From the NCBI RefSeq assembly GCF_028596025.1, contig NZ_CP117167.1, positions 2,728,001 through 2,792,000 of the forward strand: a stretch of DNA of 64,000 nt, written 5' to 3'. The position numbers were made by a program, and so were the translations under genes. The notes below the pieces were generated by a model. That model saw nothing but the letters and a program-made list of their open reading frames with translations. It was not told where the DNA came from and did not search any database. Of the stretch, positions 28,057 through 37,160 are shown in pieces. This DNA comes from Mucilaginibacter jinjuensis. Lineage in GTDB: Bacteria; Bacteroidota; Bacteroidia; Sphingobacteriales; Sphingobacteriaceae. How positions within the stretch are numbered: position 1 is the stretch's first letter; every line of letters starts with the position of its first letter.

Positions 28057-29403
28057 TTATTTTTTACCTACGTGTTTCAGGATGTCGTTACCGAAAACAA
28101 ACACCATCAGCGTAACCAATATCACGAAACCAACAATCTGGGCACGCTCTAAAAATTTATCGCTTAGTGGTTTGCCTTTAATCATCTCGATGATGAGGAA
28201 CAGAGCATGACCACCGTCTAATGCAGGGATTGGCAATAAGTTCATTAACGCTAAGGCCATTGATAACAAGCCTACAAGGCTCCAAAAATGTCCCCAGTCA
28301 ATATGACTGCCAAACAAGTTTGCAATGCCTACAGGGCCTGTAAACGCTTTACCTGCTTTTACTTCGCCTTTAAATACTTTGCCTAAACCTTTGGCATTAT
28401 CAGCGAAAGTGCCCCAGGCTTTTGATGCGCCAACCGGCAATGCACCAGCGAAACCAAATTTAATAGTTTTGCTGGCTGGAAAATCATCCGACATTTTAAT
28501 ACCCCAGCTACCATCAGGGAAACCTAATGAACCTGCTTTATTTACGGCAGAAGTTACAGTAAGTGTATCTCCTTTGCGTTTAAGCAGTAATTTAACCTGC
28601 TTGTTTTTATACAGTTTTATCTGATCGCTTAACTGATCCTGGAAGATAACAGGAACTCCGTTAACCGCTTTAATACTATCACCTTTCAATATCCCTGCTT
28701 TGGCTGCATAGCTGTTAGCTACTACAGAATCAATAGCAAATTTCATACGCGGGCGAACAAATTCGCCGATACCGTAATCAGATACATCATTTAAAATGTT
28801 GGCAGGTACTTTAACAGTAGTATCCCTACCGTTACGGTTAACAGAAAGTTCTGTATTACCCATCAGCACTTTAGAGCTGATGAGCTCATCAAACTTAACA
28901 AGTGGCTTACCATTTATGGCGGTGATTTTGTCGCCGGCTTTTAAACCAATTTCTTTACCTACAATACCCGGTACAATGCCGTATTTCACATTATCATTAG
29001 GGATATAGCTTTCGCCGTATTTAAGGGTAAGCATCCAGAAAATGAGGATACCCAAAACGATGTTAACAGTTACACCGCCAAGCATCACGATCAATCGCTG
29101 CCAGGCTGGTTTAGAACGGAACTCCCAGGGCTGTGGCGGACCGGCTAACTGATCGGTATCCATTGACTCGTCAATCATACCGGCAATTTTTACATAGCCA
29201 CCAAGCGGCAGCCATCCAATACCGTACTCAACCCCTTTATAATTGAATTTAAACAGTTTAATGTTCCAGGCATCGAAGAACAGGTAGAACTTCTCTACCT
29301 TAATGCCGAAGGCGCGGGCGGCCACAAAGTGCCCAAGTTCATGCAAAATTACTAAAATTGAGAGGCCCAGTATTAACTGGCCTACCATAATCACTATACT
29401 CAT
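28057..29403 (-). CDS. rseP: Site-2 protease RseP
   Basis: A 448-residue intramembrane zinc metalloprotease that cuts anti-sigma factors and leftover signal peptides. The catalytic H21-E-L-G-H25 lies in the first TM helix (SILVILHELGHFVAARAFG). Two PDZ domains occupy about residues 125-300 (GLKAGDKITAINGKPLVKFD, AGILKGDSIKAVNGVPVIFQ). The second metal-site block NLLPIPALDGGH is near residue 395, before a last TM helix. It starts 7 bp after the dxr stop. This dxr-rseP order is common in bacteria, so co-transcription is expected. Confidence 0.95.
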   Translation of the reverse strand: MSIVIMVGQLILGLSILVILHELGHFVAARAFGIKVEKFYLFFDAWNIKLFKFNYKGVEYGIGWLPLGGYVKIAGMIDESMDTDQLAGPPQPWEFRSKPAWQRLIVMLGGVTVNIVLGILIFWMLTLKYGESYIPNDNVKYGIVPGIVGKEIGLKAGDKITAINGKPLVKFDELISSKVLMGNTELSVNRNGRDTTVKVPANILNDVSDYGIGEFVRPRMKFAIDSVVANSYAAKAGILKGDSIKAVNGVPVIFQDQLSDQIKLYKNKQVKLLLKRKGDTLTVTSAVNKAGSLGFPDGSWGIKMSDDFPASKTIKFGFAGALPVGASKAWGTFADNAKGLGKVFKGEVKAGKAFTGPVGIANLFGSHIDWGHFWSLVGLLSMALALMNLLPIPALDGGHALFLIIEMIKGKPLSDKFLERAQIVGFVILVTLMVFVFGNDILKHVGKK

Positions 29404-29410
29404 TCCTTAT

Positions 29411-30610
29411 TTATGTCAAATATGTTAATGCCTTAGGCATTTGTTGTACTAATTCTTGTGCTAAGATGCGTGTTTCTTTGTCAGTATTCAAATAATCATC
29501 TAAAACCGGGTTTGCTATGTAATTTATGCGCTGCATACAGGTTTCAATTACATCGCTCATGGCTAAAAAGCCCAGTTCATTGTTTAAAAATCCGGCTACG
29601 GCTATCTCATTTGCAGCGTTGATAATGCACGGCGCATTGCCACCTTTATCTAAAGCTGTATAAGCTAACTGTAGATTACGGAATGTTTGGGTATCCGGTT
29701 TTTCGAAGGTAAGATTAGGGTATGCCGTAAAATCGAACCGTTTAAACTGGTTGGGTATGCGGTTGGGGTAGGTGAGTGCGTATTGTATCGGCAATTTCAT
29801 ATCGGGCAGGCCCAGTTGCGCCTTGATAGAACCATCCTGAAACTGCACCAAAGAGTGTACGATAGATTGCGGGTGAATTACCACATCAATTTGATCCAGG
29901 TTTAAATCAAACAACCACTTCGCCTCAATCACCTCCAAACCTTTGTTCATTAACGAAGCCGAGTCGATGGTTATTTTAGCGCCCATTACCCAGTTAGGGT
30001 GTTTAAGTGCTTCGTTACGGGTAACCTCAGCCAAATGTTCGGCAGTTTTACCACGGAATGGGCCGCCTGAGGCTGTGATGATGATCTTTTCGATCGGGTT
30101 CAACTCTTCACCAGCCAAACATTGAAATATAGCCGAATGCTCGGAATCAACCGGTAATAATTTAACGTTATGCTGTTTGGCCAGGGCGGTAATTATTTCA
30201 CCCGCTACTACCAAAGTTTCTTTATTGGCCAGGGCGATGTCTTTGCCAGCTTTAATAGCATTGATAGTAGGTTCAAGCCCGGCAAAGCCAACCATGGCGG
30301 TTAACACAATGTCTATCTCGGCATCGGTTACAATATCTTTAACGCTATCGTGGCCGGCCATAACCCTTACACTGGTATGGGCAAGCGCTTCTTTTACCTG
30401 GGTATATTTATCGGTGTTGCAGATTACGGCATAAGCCGGTGCAAATTTTAAACACTGCGCTATAAGCAGTTCTGCGTTGTTTTGTGCGGTTAAAATGTAC
30501 GCTTTAAATAAATCCGCATTCCCCTCTATCACTTCCAACGCCTGGGTACCGACACTACCGGTTGAGCCTAATATGGCTATGTTTTTCAGACGATTATTTA
30601 TTTCAGACAT
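29411..30610 (-). CDS. dxr: 1-deoxy-D-xylulose 5-phosphate reductoisomerase
   Basis: 399 residues. DXR converts DXP to MEP with NADPH in the non-mevalonate isoprenoid pathway. The NADPH-binding IAILGSTGSVGTQALEVI is near residue 12; LANKETLVVAG and LLPVDSEHSAIFQCL carry the conserved Lys and the metal-binding Asp/Glu region; ITASGGPFRGK and HPNWVMGAKITIDSASLMNK form the flexible loop and substrate site. The length is standard. It is directly upstream of rseP (7 bp) and 67 bp downstream of the GH3-like gene on the same strand. Confidence 0.97.
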   Translation of the reverse strand: MSEINNRLKNIAILGSTGSVGTQALEVIEGNADLFKAYILTAQNNAELLIAQCLKFAPAYAVICNTDKYTQVKEALAHTSVRVMAGHDSVKDIVTDAEIDIVLTAMVGFAGLEPTINAIKAGKDIALANKETLVVAGEIITALAKQHNVKLLPVDSEHSAIFQCLAGEELNPIEKIIITASGGPFRGKTAEHLAEVTRNEALKHPNWVMGAKITIDSASLMNKGLEVIEAKWLFDLNLDQIDVVIHPQSIVHSLVQFQDGSIKAQLGLPDMKLPIQYALTYPNRIPNQFKRFDFTAYPNLTFEKPDTQTFRNLQLAYTALDKGGNAPCIINAANEIAVAGFLNNELGFLAMSDVIETCMQRINYIANPVLDDYLNTDKETRILAQELVQQMPKALTYLT

Positions 30611-30677
30611 GTTTAAAGCCAGTACGCTGGTTTATAATTAATCAAATAGTAAGGACAGGCCTTAAACGATAAAGTTA

Positions 30678-32180
30678 TTAATTTAATATGTATTCTGTAA
30701 GCTGGTCGGCAATCTTTCTGTCGTTAGAGAGCCTTGGCACTTTATTTTGGCCGCCCAGTTTCCCTTCAGAACGCATATAATCAACAAATGCATTCTTTTT
30801 TAGCACTTTGACAATCAAAGGCTGTAAAATGTTACCACCAATAAGGTCGGCATAGTAAATATTTTTTTCCTGAAGTACCTTATCTACTTTTTGTGAGAAG
30901 GATTGCAGATCTGCCGGTGCTTTGCCGAACTCGATAAACCACTCATGATAAGGGAGTTGCTCTGCCGGTGCATTAACCTGAGGGGCAACGGTAAACTCTA
31001 CCACATCAAGGCCTTCTTCGCCCGCTACTTTCATCAATGCTTGCTCAACCTCTTCGCCAATTACGTGTTCGCCAAAGGCAGAGATATAATGTTTGATGCG
31101 GCCGGTAACCAGAATCTTATACGGATTTTTAGATACGAATTTAATGGTATCACCAATGCTGTATCCCCATAAACCTGCGTTGGTGTTGAGTATTAACGCG
31201 TAGTTTTTATTCAGCTCTACGTCCTTTAGCATCAGGCGGGTAGGGTTCTCATTGAAGAATTCTTCGGCCGGGATAAACTCGTAAAACATCCCGGCATCAA
31301 CCAACAGCAATAAGCTTTTATCTTTCTGAGAATCCTGAAAAGCGATAAAACCTTCAGACGCAGGGTAGGTTTCGATAGTATCAATCGCGAAGCCAATGCT
31401 TTCTTCAATACGTGCGCGGTAGGGTTCGTAGTTTACGCCACCGTATACAAAGAGCTTGAAATTGGGGAAAATATCCTTGATTTTTTTGCCACCTGCCTTT
31501 GCCGAAAGCCTGTCGAAATACATCTGGCACCAGGGCGGGATGCCCGAAATAAGGGTCATGTCCTTGTTAAAGGTTTCTTCAACGATAGCATCAACCTTTT
31601 CTTCCCAGTCTTCAATGCAATTGGTTTTATAGCTGGGCATGCGGTTGCTTTGCAGGTAGGCGGGCACATGGTTAGCCACAATGCCAGACAGGCGGCCTAC
31701 GGGGATATTAGCTATTTCGTGCAGCTCGGGGCTGCCTTGTAGAAAAATCATTTTGCCATCTATAAACCCGGTATTGCCGGTTTCATAAGCATAATTAAGC
31801 AGGGCATTACGTGCCGCGGTAATATGCTCGGGCATGCTTTGTTTAGAGATGGGAATATATTTTACGCCCGATGTGGTACCAGATGTTTTAGCCAGGTACT
31901 CTGGTCGGCCCGGCCAAAGCACATCGTCTTCGCCGCGCATAATACGGTCGATGTAGGGGCGAAGGTCTTCGTAATCACGAATAGGGACACGCTTCTTAAA
32001 ATCTTCGTAAGTTTTTATATCGGCAAAACCGTGATCTACGCCAAAAATCGTAGTGGCTGCTTCGTGTACAATGTGCTGAAAAGTTTTATTCTGCAGGGCA
32101 ACGCCGTTTTTGCGCATATTCTCGATATTTTTCTGCACAATGCCCGCATACAGCTTGCCTAAAAATGCTTTGATACCCAT
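30678..32180 (-). CDS. GH3-family acyl-adenylate/amido-synthetase-like protein
   Basis: 500 residues resembling the plant auxin-responsive GH3 fold (acyl-acid amido synthetases of the ANL type). Recognisable are the LAKTSGTTSGVKYIP phosphate-binding loop near residue 92, TYPASEGFIAFQ, NTNAGLWGYSIGDTIKF and VTGRIKHYISAFGEHV. Bacterial members are common in Bacteroidota; the acid and amine they join are unknown. Its upstream neighbour, a multi-TM protein, is only 3 bp away, and two glycosyltransferases precede that, so a lipid or envelope role is inferred. Confidence 0.9.
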   Translation of the reverse strand: MGIKAFLGKLYAGIVQKNIENMRKNGVALQNKTFQHIVHEAATTIFGVDHGFADIKTYEDFKKRVPIRDYEDLRPYIDRIMRGEDDVLWPGRPEYLAKTSGTTSGVKYIPISKQSMPEHITAARNALLNYAYETGNTGFIDGKMIFLQGSPELHEIANIPVGRLSGIVANHVPAYLQSNRMPSYKTNCIEDWEEKVDAIVEETFNKDMTLISGIPPWCQMYFDRLSAKAGGKKIKDIFPNFKLFVYGGVNYEPYRARIEESIGFAIDTIETYPASEGFIAFQDSQKDKSLLLLVDAGMFYEFIPAEEFFNENPTRLMLKDVELNKNYALILNTNAGLWGYSIGDTIKFVSKNPYKILVTGRIKHYISAFGEHVIGEEVEQALMKVAGEEGLDVVEFTVAPQVNAPAEQLPYHEWFIEFGKAPADLQSFSQKVDKVLQEKNIYYADLIGGNILQPLIVKVLKKNAFVDYMRSEGKLGGQNKVPRLSNDRKIADQLTEYILN

Positions 32181-32183
32181 TGC

Positions 32184-32963
32184 TTAAATAGTTTCGGTAA
32201 CGTCGTCGTCAACATCCAGGTGGCTGTAAACCAGTTTGCGGTAAGTAGCCATAATCATTACCTGCACAAATGGGAATGAGATGGCAAACCAGCAGATGCC
32301 CGCAATTTTGAAGGCGTAATCCTTGCTCGGGCTGTTTTCGTCAACAAATACGGTGATAATACCGTTGATTACCAGTAACAACAGTGCAATAAAGAAAAGC
32401 ACGATGAAGATCATCCCGATGATTTTGAGCACGTTATTGCGGGTAATGCTGAAGCTTTGTTTTAGGCATTCGGCAGCGCCAGAGTCGTCGTCAACAATAA
32501 AGCAAAGGCAAAATATAGAGCGGATAAGCAGGTAGCCTACGCCGAGCATTTCGAGCTTATCGAGTATACTGATGAGCATTTCATATTCTTTAAACCGAAG
32601 ATTTATAAATATGACAGTACCAATTACAATGGTATAAGCCAAACCGATTAAAACGCAATTGAATGCCATTTTTAGGGATGGGATAATATCGCTGAAATCA
32701 AAATCGTAATACTCCTTATCCATTAAGGTTAGTATCAGTTTATAGAAACTAAGTACTAAGTACGATTGGATGAGCATCATAAACAGCACAAAAGTTACCT
32801 GGCTGTAGGCATTATCGTAAACAAAAATAAAGCTCGTTACAAAACTGATAGCCCAATAGCATGCCAGTGACATTATTGAGTATACAATAAGTGAGATATA
32901 ATTCTTTTTAATAATGTTCCATGCAGATTTTATGGTATCTGCAATAGAGAAAGGATGATACAT
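32184..32963 (-). CDS. Multi-spanning membrane protein, unknown
   Basis: 259 residues with about six TM helices (e.g. ISLIVYSIMSLACYWAISFV, VTFVLFMMLIQSYLVLSFYK, CVLIGLAYTIVIGTVIFINL, IIGMIFIVLFFIALLLLVIN, CWFAISFPFVQVMIMATYR) and an acidic C-terminus. The opening FSIADTIKSAWNIIKKNYIS resembles DUF975-like or glycerophosphoryl-diester-phosphodiesterase membrane domains. It is tightly linked to the GH3-like gene (3 bp) and a GT2 gene (5 bp), so it belongs to the same transcription unit. Confidence 0.7.
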   Translation of the reverse strand: MYHPFSIADTIKSAWNIIKKNYISLIVYSIMSLACYWAISFVTSFIFVYDNAYSQVTFVLFMMLIQSYLVLSFYKLILTLMDKEYYDFDFSDIIPSLKMAFNCVLIGLAYTIVIGTVIFINLRFKEYEMLISILDKLEMLGVGYLLIRSIFCLCFIVDDDSGAAECLKQSFSITRNNVLKIIGMIFIVLFFIALLLLVINGIITVFVDENSPSKDYAFKIAGICWFAISFPFVQVMIMATYRKLVYSHLDVDDDVTETI

Positions 32964-32968
32964 ACCTA

Positions 32969-33940
32969 TTATGACTGTTTAAATATTACGCGCTTCCAAA
33001 AATCCTGTATAAATCCTAACCCGTAAGCGGTTAACTGTATAAAGGCAGCTATTATGCTCAAAAATGCAACTTTTGCCGATTTGTTTTTACTCCAGGCGTG
33101 AAAAAATATTAACAAAATTAACACAGCCAAAAAAATATTGCACAGTAGTGCAATTGGCCATGCTAAAATGTTGGTAATTAATGTAAAGCCTAATAAAAGC
33201 GTAAAAGCCGCCGGGAAAAAGTGAACCGCTTTTAAGCTGCCCGGAAAGAACTTATAAATATTGATACGAGCCCTGCCGAAGAAATGTAACTGCATGTAAA
33301 ACTGGTAAAAACTGGTGCGGCGTTTATGATAAACCTTAGCATCGGGTATCAGCCCAATTTTAAAGCCCATACCGTGGATGCGGATGCTGTACTCAATATC
33401 CTCGCCCAAACGGGTGATGATAAAACCGCCTGCTTTTTCCCATACCTGTCGCGAAATACCCATGTTAAAACTGCGCGGGTGAAACTGCCCTCCAATTGCC
33501 TTTTTATTACCACGGATACCACCTGTTGTAAAAGGCGAAGTCATGGAATAGCTGATGGCTTTTTGGATAGGAGTGAATGAAGGATGTGCATCATCTGGCC
33601 CGCCATAAGCATCGAGCCAGCTGGTTTGCAGGCTGTTGTTTACGATCTCCAGGTAATCGGCAGGGATGAGGCAATCTGAATCGAATATCACGAAGTAATC
33701 ACCCTGCGCACGCTCGAAACCAAAGTTACGGGCAAAACCCTGGCCTGCATTAGGTTTAACAAAATAGCGGATGTTTAATTGATCTTTAAAGTTCTCAACT
33801 ATCGCGGCAGCATCTTTGGTAGAACCATCCTCAATTACCAGAACCTCAAACTGCTTATAGGTTTGCAATACCAAAGTTTCCAGCAGTTCTTTAATTTCCT
33901 GCGGGCGATTGTAGAGCGGTATGATGATGGAAAACTTCAA
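32969..33940 (-). CDS. GT2 glycosyltransferase with C-terminal TM helices
   Basis: 323 residues. GT-A fold opening KFSIIIPLYNRPQEIKELLE, DGSTKDAAAI, NAGQGFARNFGFERAQGDYF, the DSD metal-binding triplet in VIFDSDCLIPADY, and an acceptor-site GEDIEYSIRIHGMG. Two hydrophobic segments at ~243-305 anchor it at the inner membrane. The start is a TTG at 33940: no ATG precedes the conserved KFSIIIPLYN closely, and the next Met is far inside. It joins the 32184 gene by 5 bp. The 34 kb side spacer (33941-34026) holds AATTTGTCGATTTG repeats. Confidence 0.88.
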   Translation of the reverse strand: MKFSIIIPLYNRPQEIKELLETLVLQTYKQFEVLVIEDGSTKDAAAIVENFKDQLNIRYFVKPNAGQGFARNFGFERAQGDYFVIFDSDCLIPADYLEIVNNSLQTSWLDAYGGPDDAHPSFTPIQKAISYSMTSPFTTGGIRGNKKAIGGQFHPRSFNMGISRQVWEKAGGFIITRLGEDIEYSIRIHGMGFKIGLIPDAKVYHKRRTSFYQFYMQLHFFGRARINIYKFFPGSLKAVHFFPAAFTLLLGFTLITNILAWPIALLCNIFLAVLILLIFFHAWSKNKSAKVAFLSIIAAFIQLTAYGLGFIQDFWKRVIFKQS

Positions 33941-34026
33941 TGTGTTAATTTGTCGATTTGATAATTTGTTAATGAGATTATAGATGCATAATAATTGACA
34001 AATTGCCGAATTATCAAATTGCCAAA

Positions 34027-34977
34027 TTAAACTGTTTCTTCAATCTGGTAATTGTTACGATCATTAGAGCTGCGGGCAACCATTTCTGAAACAAAACCAG
34101 TTAAAAAAAGTTGCGAACCCAATATAATAGCTACCAGCGCGATGTAGAAAAGGGGATTATCTGTGGCATCGCGATATTTTTCGTTGTGTGCAATGTGGTA
34201 AAGCTTTTCACTAATGATCCAGACTGTGATAATTAAACCAGCCAAAAAACTCAATGTGCCCATTGCGCCAAACAAGTGCATAGGGCGTTTGCCAAATTTA
34301 CCTACAAAGAGGATAGAAAGCAGATCTAAAAAACCGTTTACAAAGCGGCTCATACCAAATTTGGTGGTGCCATATTTACGGGCGCGGTGCTCAACTACCT
34401 GTTCGCCAATTTTGGTGAAGCCGGCCCACTTAGCCAGTACAGGAATATAGCGGTGCATTTCGCCGTATATCTCAATGTTTTTTACCACCGTTTTTCGGTA
34501 GGCTTTTAAACCGCAGTTAAAATCGTGCAGGTTATCAATGCCCGATGCCTTGCGGGTTGCAGCATTAAAAAGTTTGGTAGGGATGGTTTTGCTCAGCGGG
34601 TCATATCGCTTGGCTTTCCAGCCCGATATCAGATCAAATTTTTCTTCAACAATACGGCGGTACAGTTCCGGGATCTCATCGGGGCTATCCTGTAAATCGG
34701 CATCCATAGTAATTACCACGTTACCTCGCACGGCCTCGAAGCCGGTATTTAACGCGGCAGATTTACCGTAGTTCCTTCTGAACTTAATGCCCCTGATGGC
34801 GGGATTAGCTTGATTTAACTCGCAGATCAGTTCCCACGAACCGTCTTTGCTACCATCGTCAACCAGTATGATCTCGTAACTGAAATTATTTTCGGCCATT
34901 ACACGGCTTATCCATGCGGTTAGCTCGGGTAACGATTCAACCTCGTTGTATAAAGGTACTACTACAGATATATCCAT
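34027..34977 (-). CDS. GT2 glycosyltransferase, DPM1/GtrB-like
   Basis: 316 residues. It has SVVVPLYNEVESLPELTAWI, IILVDDGSKDGSW, the GKSAALNTGFEAVRGNVVIT block, MDADLQDSPDEIPELY with the metal-binding DAD, and FNCGLKAYRK. Two C-terminal TM helices (~230-255 and ~272-298) give the GtrB/ArnC arrangement, in which sugar is placed on polyprenyl phosphate at the cytoplasmic face. An 86-bp repeat spacer separates it from the next GT2. Confidence 0.9.
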   Translation of the reverse strand: MDISVVVPLYNEVESLPELTAWISRVMAENNFSYEIILVDDGSKDGSWELICELNQANPAIRGIKFRRNYGKSAALNTGFEAVRGNVVITMDADLQDSPDEIPELYRRIVEEKFDLISGWKAKRYDPLSKTIPTKLFNAATRKASGIDNLHDFNCGLKAYRKTVVKNIEIYGEMHRYIPVLAKWAGFTKIGEQVVEHRARKYGTTKFGMSRFVNGFLDLLSILFVGKFGKRPMHLFGAMGTLSFLAGLIITVWIISEKLYHIAHNEKYRDATDNPLFYIALVAIILGSQLFLTGFVSEMVARSSNDRNNYQIEETV

Positions 34978-35272
34978 TTATTGTATGACGTGCAGCAACC
35001 ACGAAAATTGCACTGGGTTATGAATTTCGCAGATGTATAGTTTCTGCAAAAATATAAAAAAGCTTGGTTGTTTCTTATCGGTTCATTAGTTCATTGGGCA
35101 TTAGTCATTGATGCATTGAGGATGCTGTCAAAACAGCGCCAGCGAAAATGTGAAAATAAGGTTTGAACTTAGCAGAGCTCATTTGAGATAATAATCAGAA
35201 TGAGTGTACTGATAATTTGGTCGGTAGAAATGGAAAGGAAGTTATGTAGTCATTGCGGTAACAAAAAACACC

Positions 35273-35390
35273 GTCATTGCGAGTATGAACTTTGTCATGC
35301 TGAGCTCCGTCGAAGCACCGATATACGTCGAAGCACCGATATACAGAGTCGCTCTGTAAAGTTCGCGATTGCTTCGTACCTCGCAATGAC
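35273..35390. repeat. Chimeric family 1 / family 5 repeat
   Basis: A family 1 copy whose left arm is cut after GTCATTGCGAG and continues into GTCATGCTGAGCTCCGTCGA (family 5), with a direct duplication of GTCGAAGCACCGATATAC, and ends with a complete family 1 right arm (…CTCGCAATGAC). The short open frames over this stretch on both strands are repeat-derived. The 432-bp gap 34978-35409 has no other recognisable content. Confidence 0.8.
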
Positions 35391-35409
35391 AAGGTTGGAA
35401 TAAAACTCT

Positions 35410-36462
35410 CTAAACCGAATAAAACTCTTTAAACCACTTCACAAACTCCTTAATACCGGTTTGTATATCAGTTTTAGGATGATAGTGGAAATCGTTTTCC
35501 AGGTCGCTCATATCAGCATCGGTTGATATTACATCGCCTGGCTGCATTGGAAGCATATTTTTGATCGCTTTTTTACCTACTGCATTTTCAATAGCCTCAA
35601 TAAAATTAAGCAACTTAACAGGAGACGAATTACCGATATTATACAACTGGTAAGGTGCACTTGATGTAGCCGGATCAGGGTTTTTGTTATCCCAGTTAGG
35701 GTTAGGTGTGGCTGGTTTATTAATCACGCGGATCACGCCTTCCACAATATCATCAACATAAGTAAAATCACGTTGCATTTCGCCGTTATTGTACACGTTG
35801 ATGGGCTTGCCTTTGATGATAGCATCGGCAAAACTGAAGTAAGCCATATCAGGACGTCCCCAGGGGCCGTATACCGTAAAGAAACGCAGACCGGTAGTTG
35901 GGATATTATACAGATGGCTATAACTGTGCGCCATCATCTCATTACTTTTTTTGCTGGCTGCATACAAGCTCACCGGGTGATCTGCACCCTGATGTACCGA
36001 GAATGGCGTATTTGCATTTAAACCATAAACGCTGGAGCTGCTGGCAAAAACCAAATGTTTAACCTGCACACTGCGGCAACCCTCTAAAATGCTAAGGAAA
36101 CCCGAAAGGTTACTCAAAGCATAATCGTAAGGGTTGGTGATCGAATAACGTACACCTGCCTGCGCAGCCAAATGGCATACCACATCGAATTGATGTATTT
36201 CGAAAAGTTCTTTGACTTTATTTTTATCCGAGATATCGATTTTTATAAAGCTGTAATTAGGGTAGATAGCGCTTTGGATAGGTGCACTGCTGGTAAGCAG
36301 TTTAATATCAATACCACTTGCTTTTAGCCGGCCGTATTTAAGGTTAACATCGTAGTAATCGTTAATATTATCAACGCCAATTACCTCGTGCCCTAATGCT
36401 GCCAAACGCTGGGCTACAAAAAAGCCGATAAATCCTGCTGTACCTGTAACTAAGATCTTCAT
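35410..36462 (-). CDS. UDP-glucuronate 4-epimerase-like NAD-dependent epimerase
   Basis: A 350-residue extended SDR. It has the NAD-binding GTAGFIGFFVAQRL near residue 7, GVDNINDYYDVNLKYGRL (typical of UDP-glucuronate epimerases), the catalytic Y-AAS-K block SLYAASKKSNEMMAHSY, LRFFTVYGPWGRPDMAYFSF and YNNGEMQRDFTYVDDIVEG. It likely interconverts UDP-GlcA and UDP-GalA for surface polysaccharide. It is not adjacent to the GT2 genes (432-bp repeat gap) but on the same strand. Confidence 0.92.
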   Translation of the reverse strand: MKILVTGTAGFIGFFVAQRLAALGHEVIGVDNINDYYDVNLKYGRLKASGIDIKLLTSSAPIQSAIYPNYSFIKIDISDKNKVKELFEIHQFDVVCHLAAQAGVRYSITNPYDYALSNLSGFLSILEGCRSVQVKHLVFASSSSVYGLNANTPFSVHQGADHPVSLYAASKKSNEMMAHSYSHLYNIPTTGLRFFTVYGPWGRPDMAYFSFADAIIKGKPINVYNNGEMQRDFTYVDDIVEGVIRVINKPATPNPNWDNKNPDPATSSAPYQLYNIGNSSPVKLLNFIEAIENAVGKKAIKNMLPMQPGDVISTDADMSDLENDFHYHPKTDIQTGIKEFVKWFKEFYSV

Positions 36463-36580
36463 AAATTATAATAAGCAAAGGTAATTTTATTTCGGAATTA
36501 TGCGTGCGCTTTGCTTGTGGAGGTTAACGGAGGGGAAGCGTGGTTTATTGCTTTTTTTGATTGTTTGTGCTATAGTGAAT

Positions 36581-37157
36581 GTTAGCCCCGCTCAATCGCC
36601 GCGGGTTGGGCTATTACTTTTTAGCCAAAAAGTAATCAAAAGGCTCATCGGCAAGAGGCTTCTTTACGCACGAGGCCATGCCGCACAAGCAGCCAGAACA
36701 ACATCCCGATAGCTATCGGGACGGGATCTTTTGCCCCACTTGCGTTCGCACCTGGCTTCACCCTTCTGCAAAACCTCCAATGCCTCTTTCCTGCACACAA
36801 GGCCACCATTGTTCTGTCCGCTTTTGGCCGAAGCTGTTTGCCCATGGGAAAAGAGAAGCAAGAATTGAGAGATAAGAAACAAGGAATAAGATGGGAGCTA
36901 TGAACAAAAGAACCCTCAATACCCTAATAATTGTGGCATCTTAATTTTCGGATAGCACAAAACCTGCCTCAGCACATCCATTAATAGAAAATTGAGCAGC
37001 CACGACTTTTCTTTTGGTTACTTTTCTTTTGAGAGAAAAGTAAAGTGACATCCACTGACGATTAATATATTACACTACCATTCCTAATGAAAACGGATTG
37101 TGCCTTATGTAATGATAGGAGTAATAGGTCTGAGATTGCTTCGTACCTCGCAATTAC
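36581..37157. repeat. Composite mosaic repeat, unit A + unit B
   Basis: Unit A (36581 to ~36845) begins GTTAGCCCCGCTCAATCGCC and contains CAAAAGGCTCATCGG, GGGATCTTTTGCCCCACTT, CCATTGTTCTG and TTTTGGCCGAAGCTGTTTGC. These match the element at 54145-54549 read on the opposite strand. Unit B (~36895-37157) matches 12839-13118 and ends in half a family 1 palindrome. A small perfect palindrome CCCGATAGCTATCGGG lies at 36704-36719. The overlapping short frames on both strands are not conserved as proteins. No gene in 36463-37160. Confidence 0.85.
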
Positions 37158-37160
37158 GCG

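Noticed and set aside
35195..35403. Two opposing small frames of 65-67 codons
   Set aside because: Both are translations of the chimeric palindromic repeat.
36500..36882. Several overlapping 65-72 codon frames on both strands
   Set aside because: They fall in the mosaic repeat, overlap each other on both strands, and have no protein-like features.
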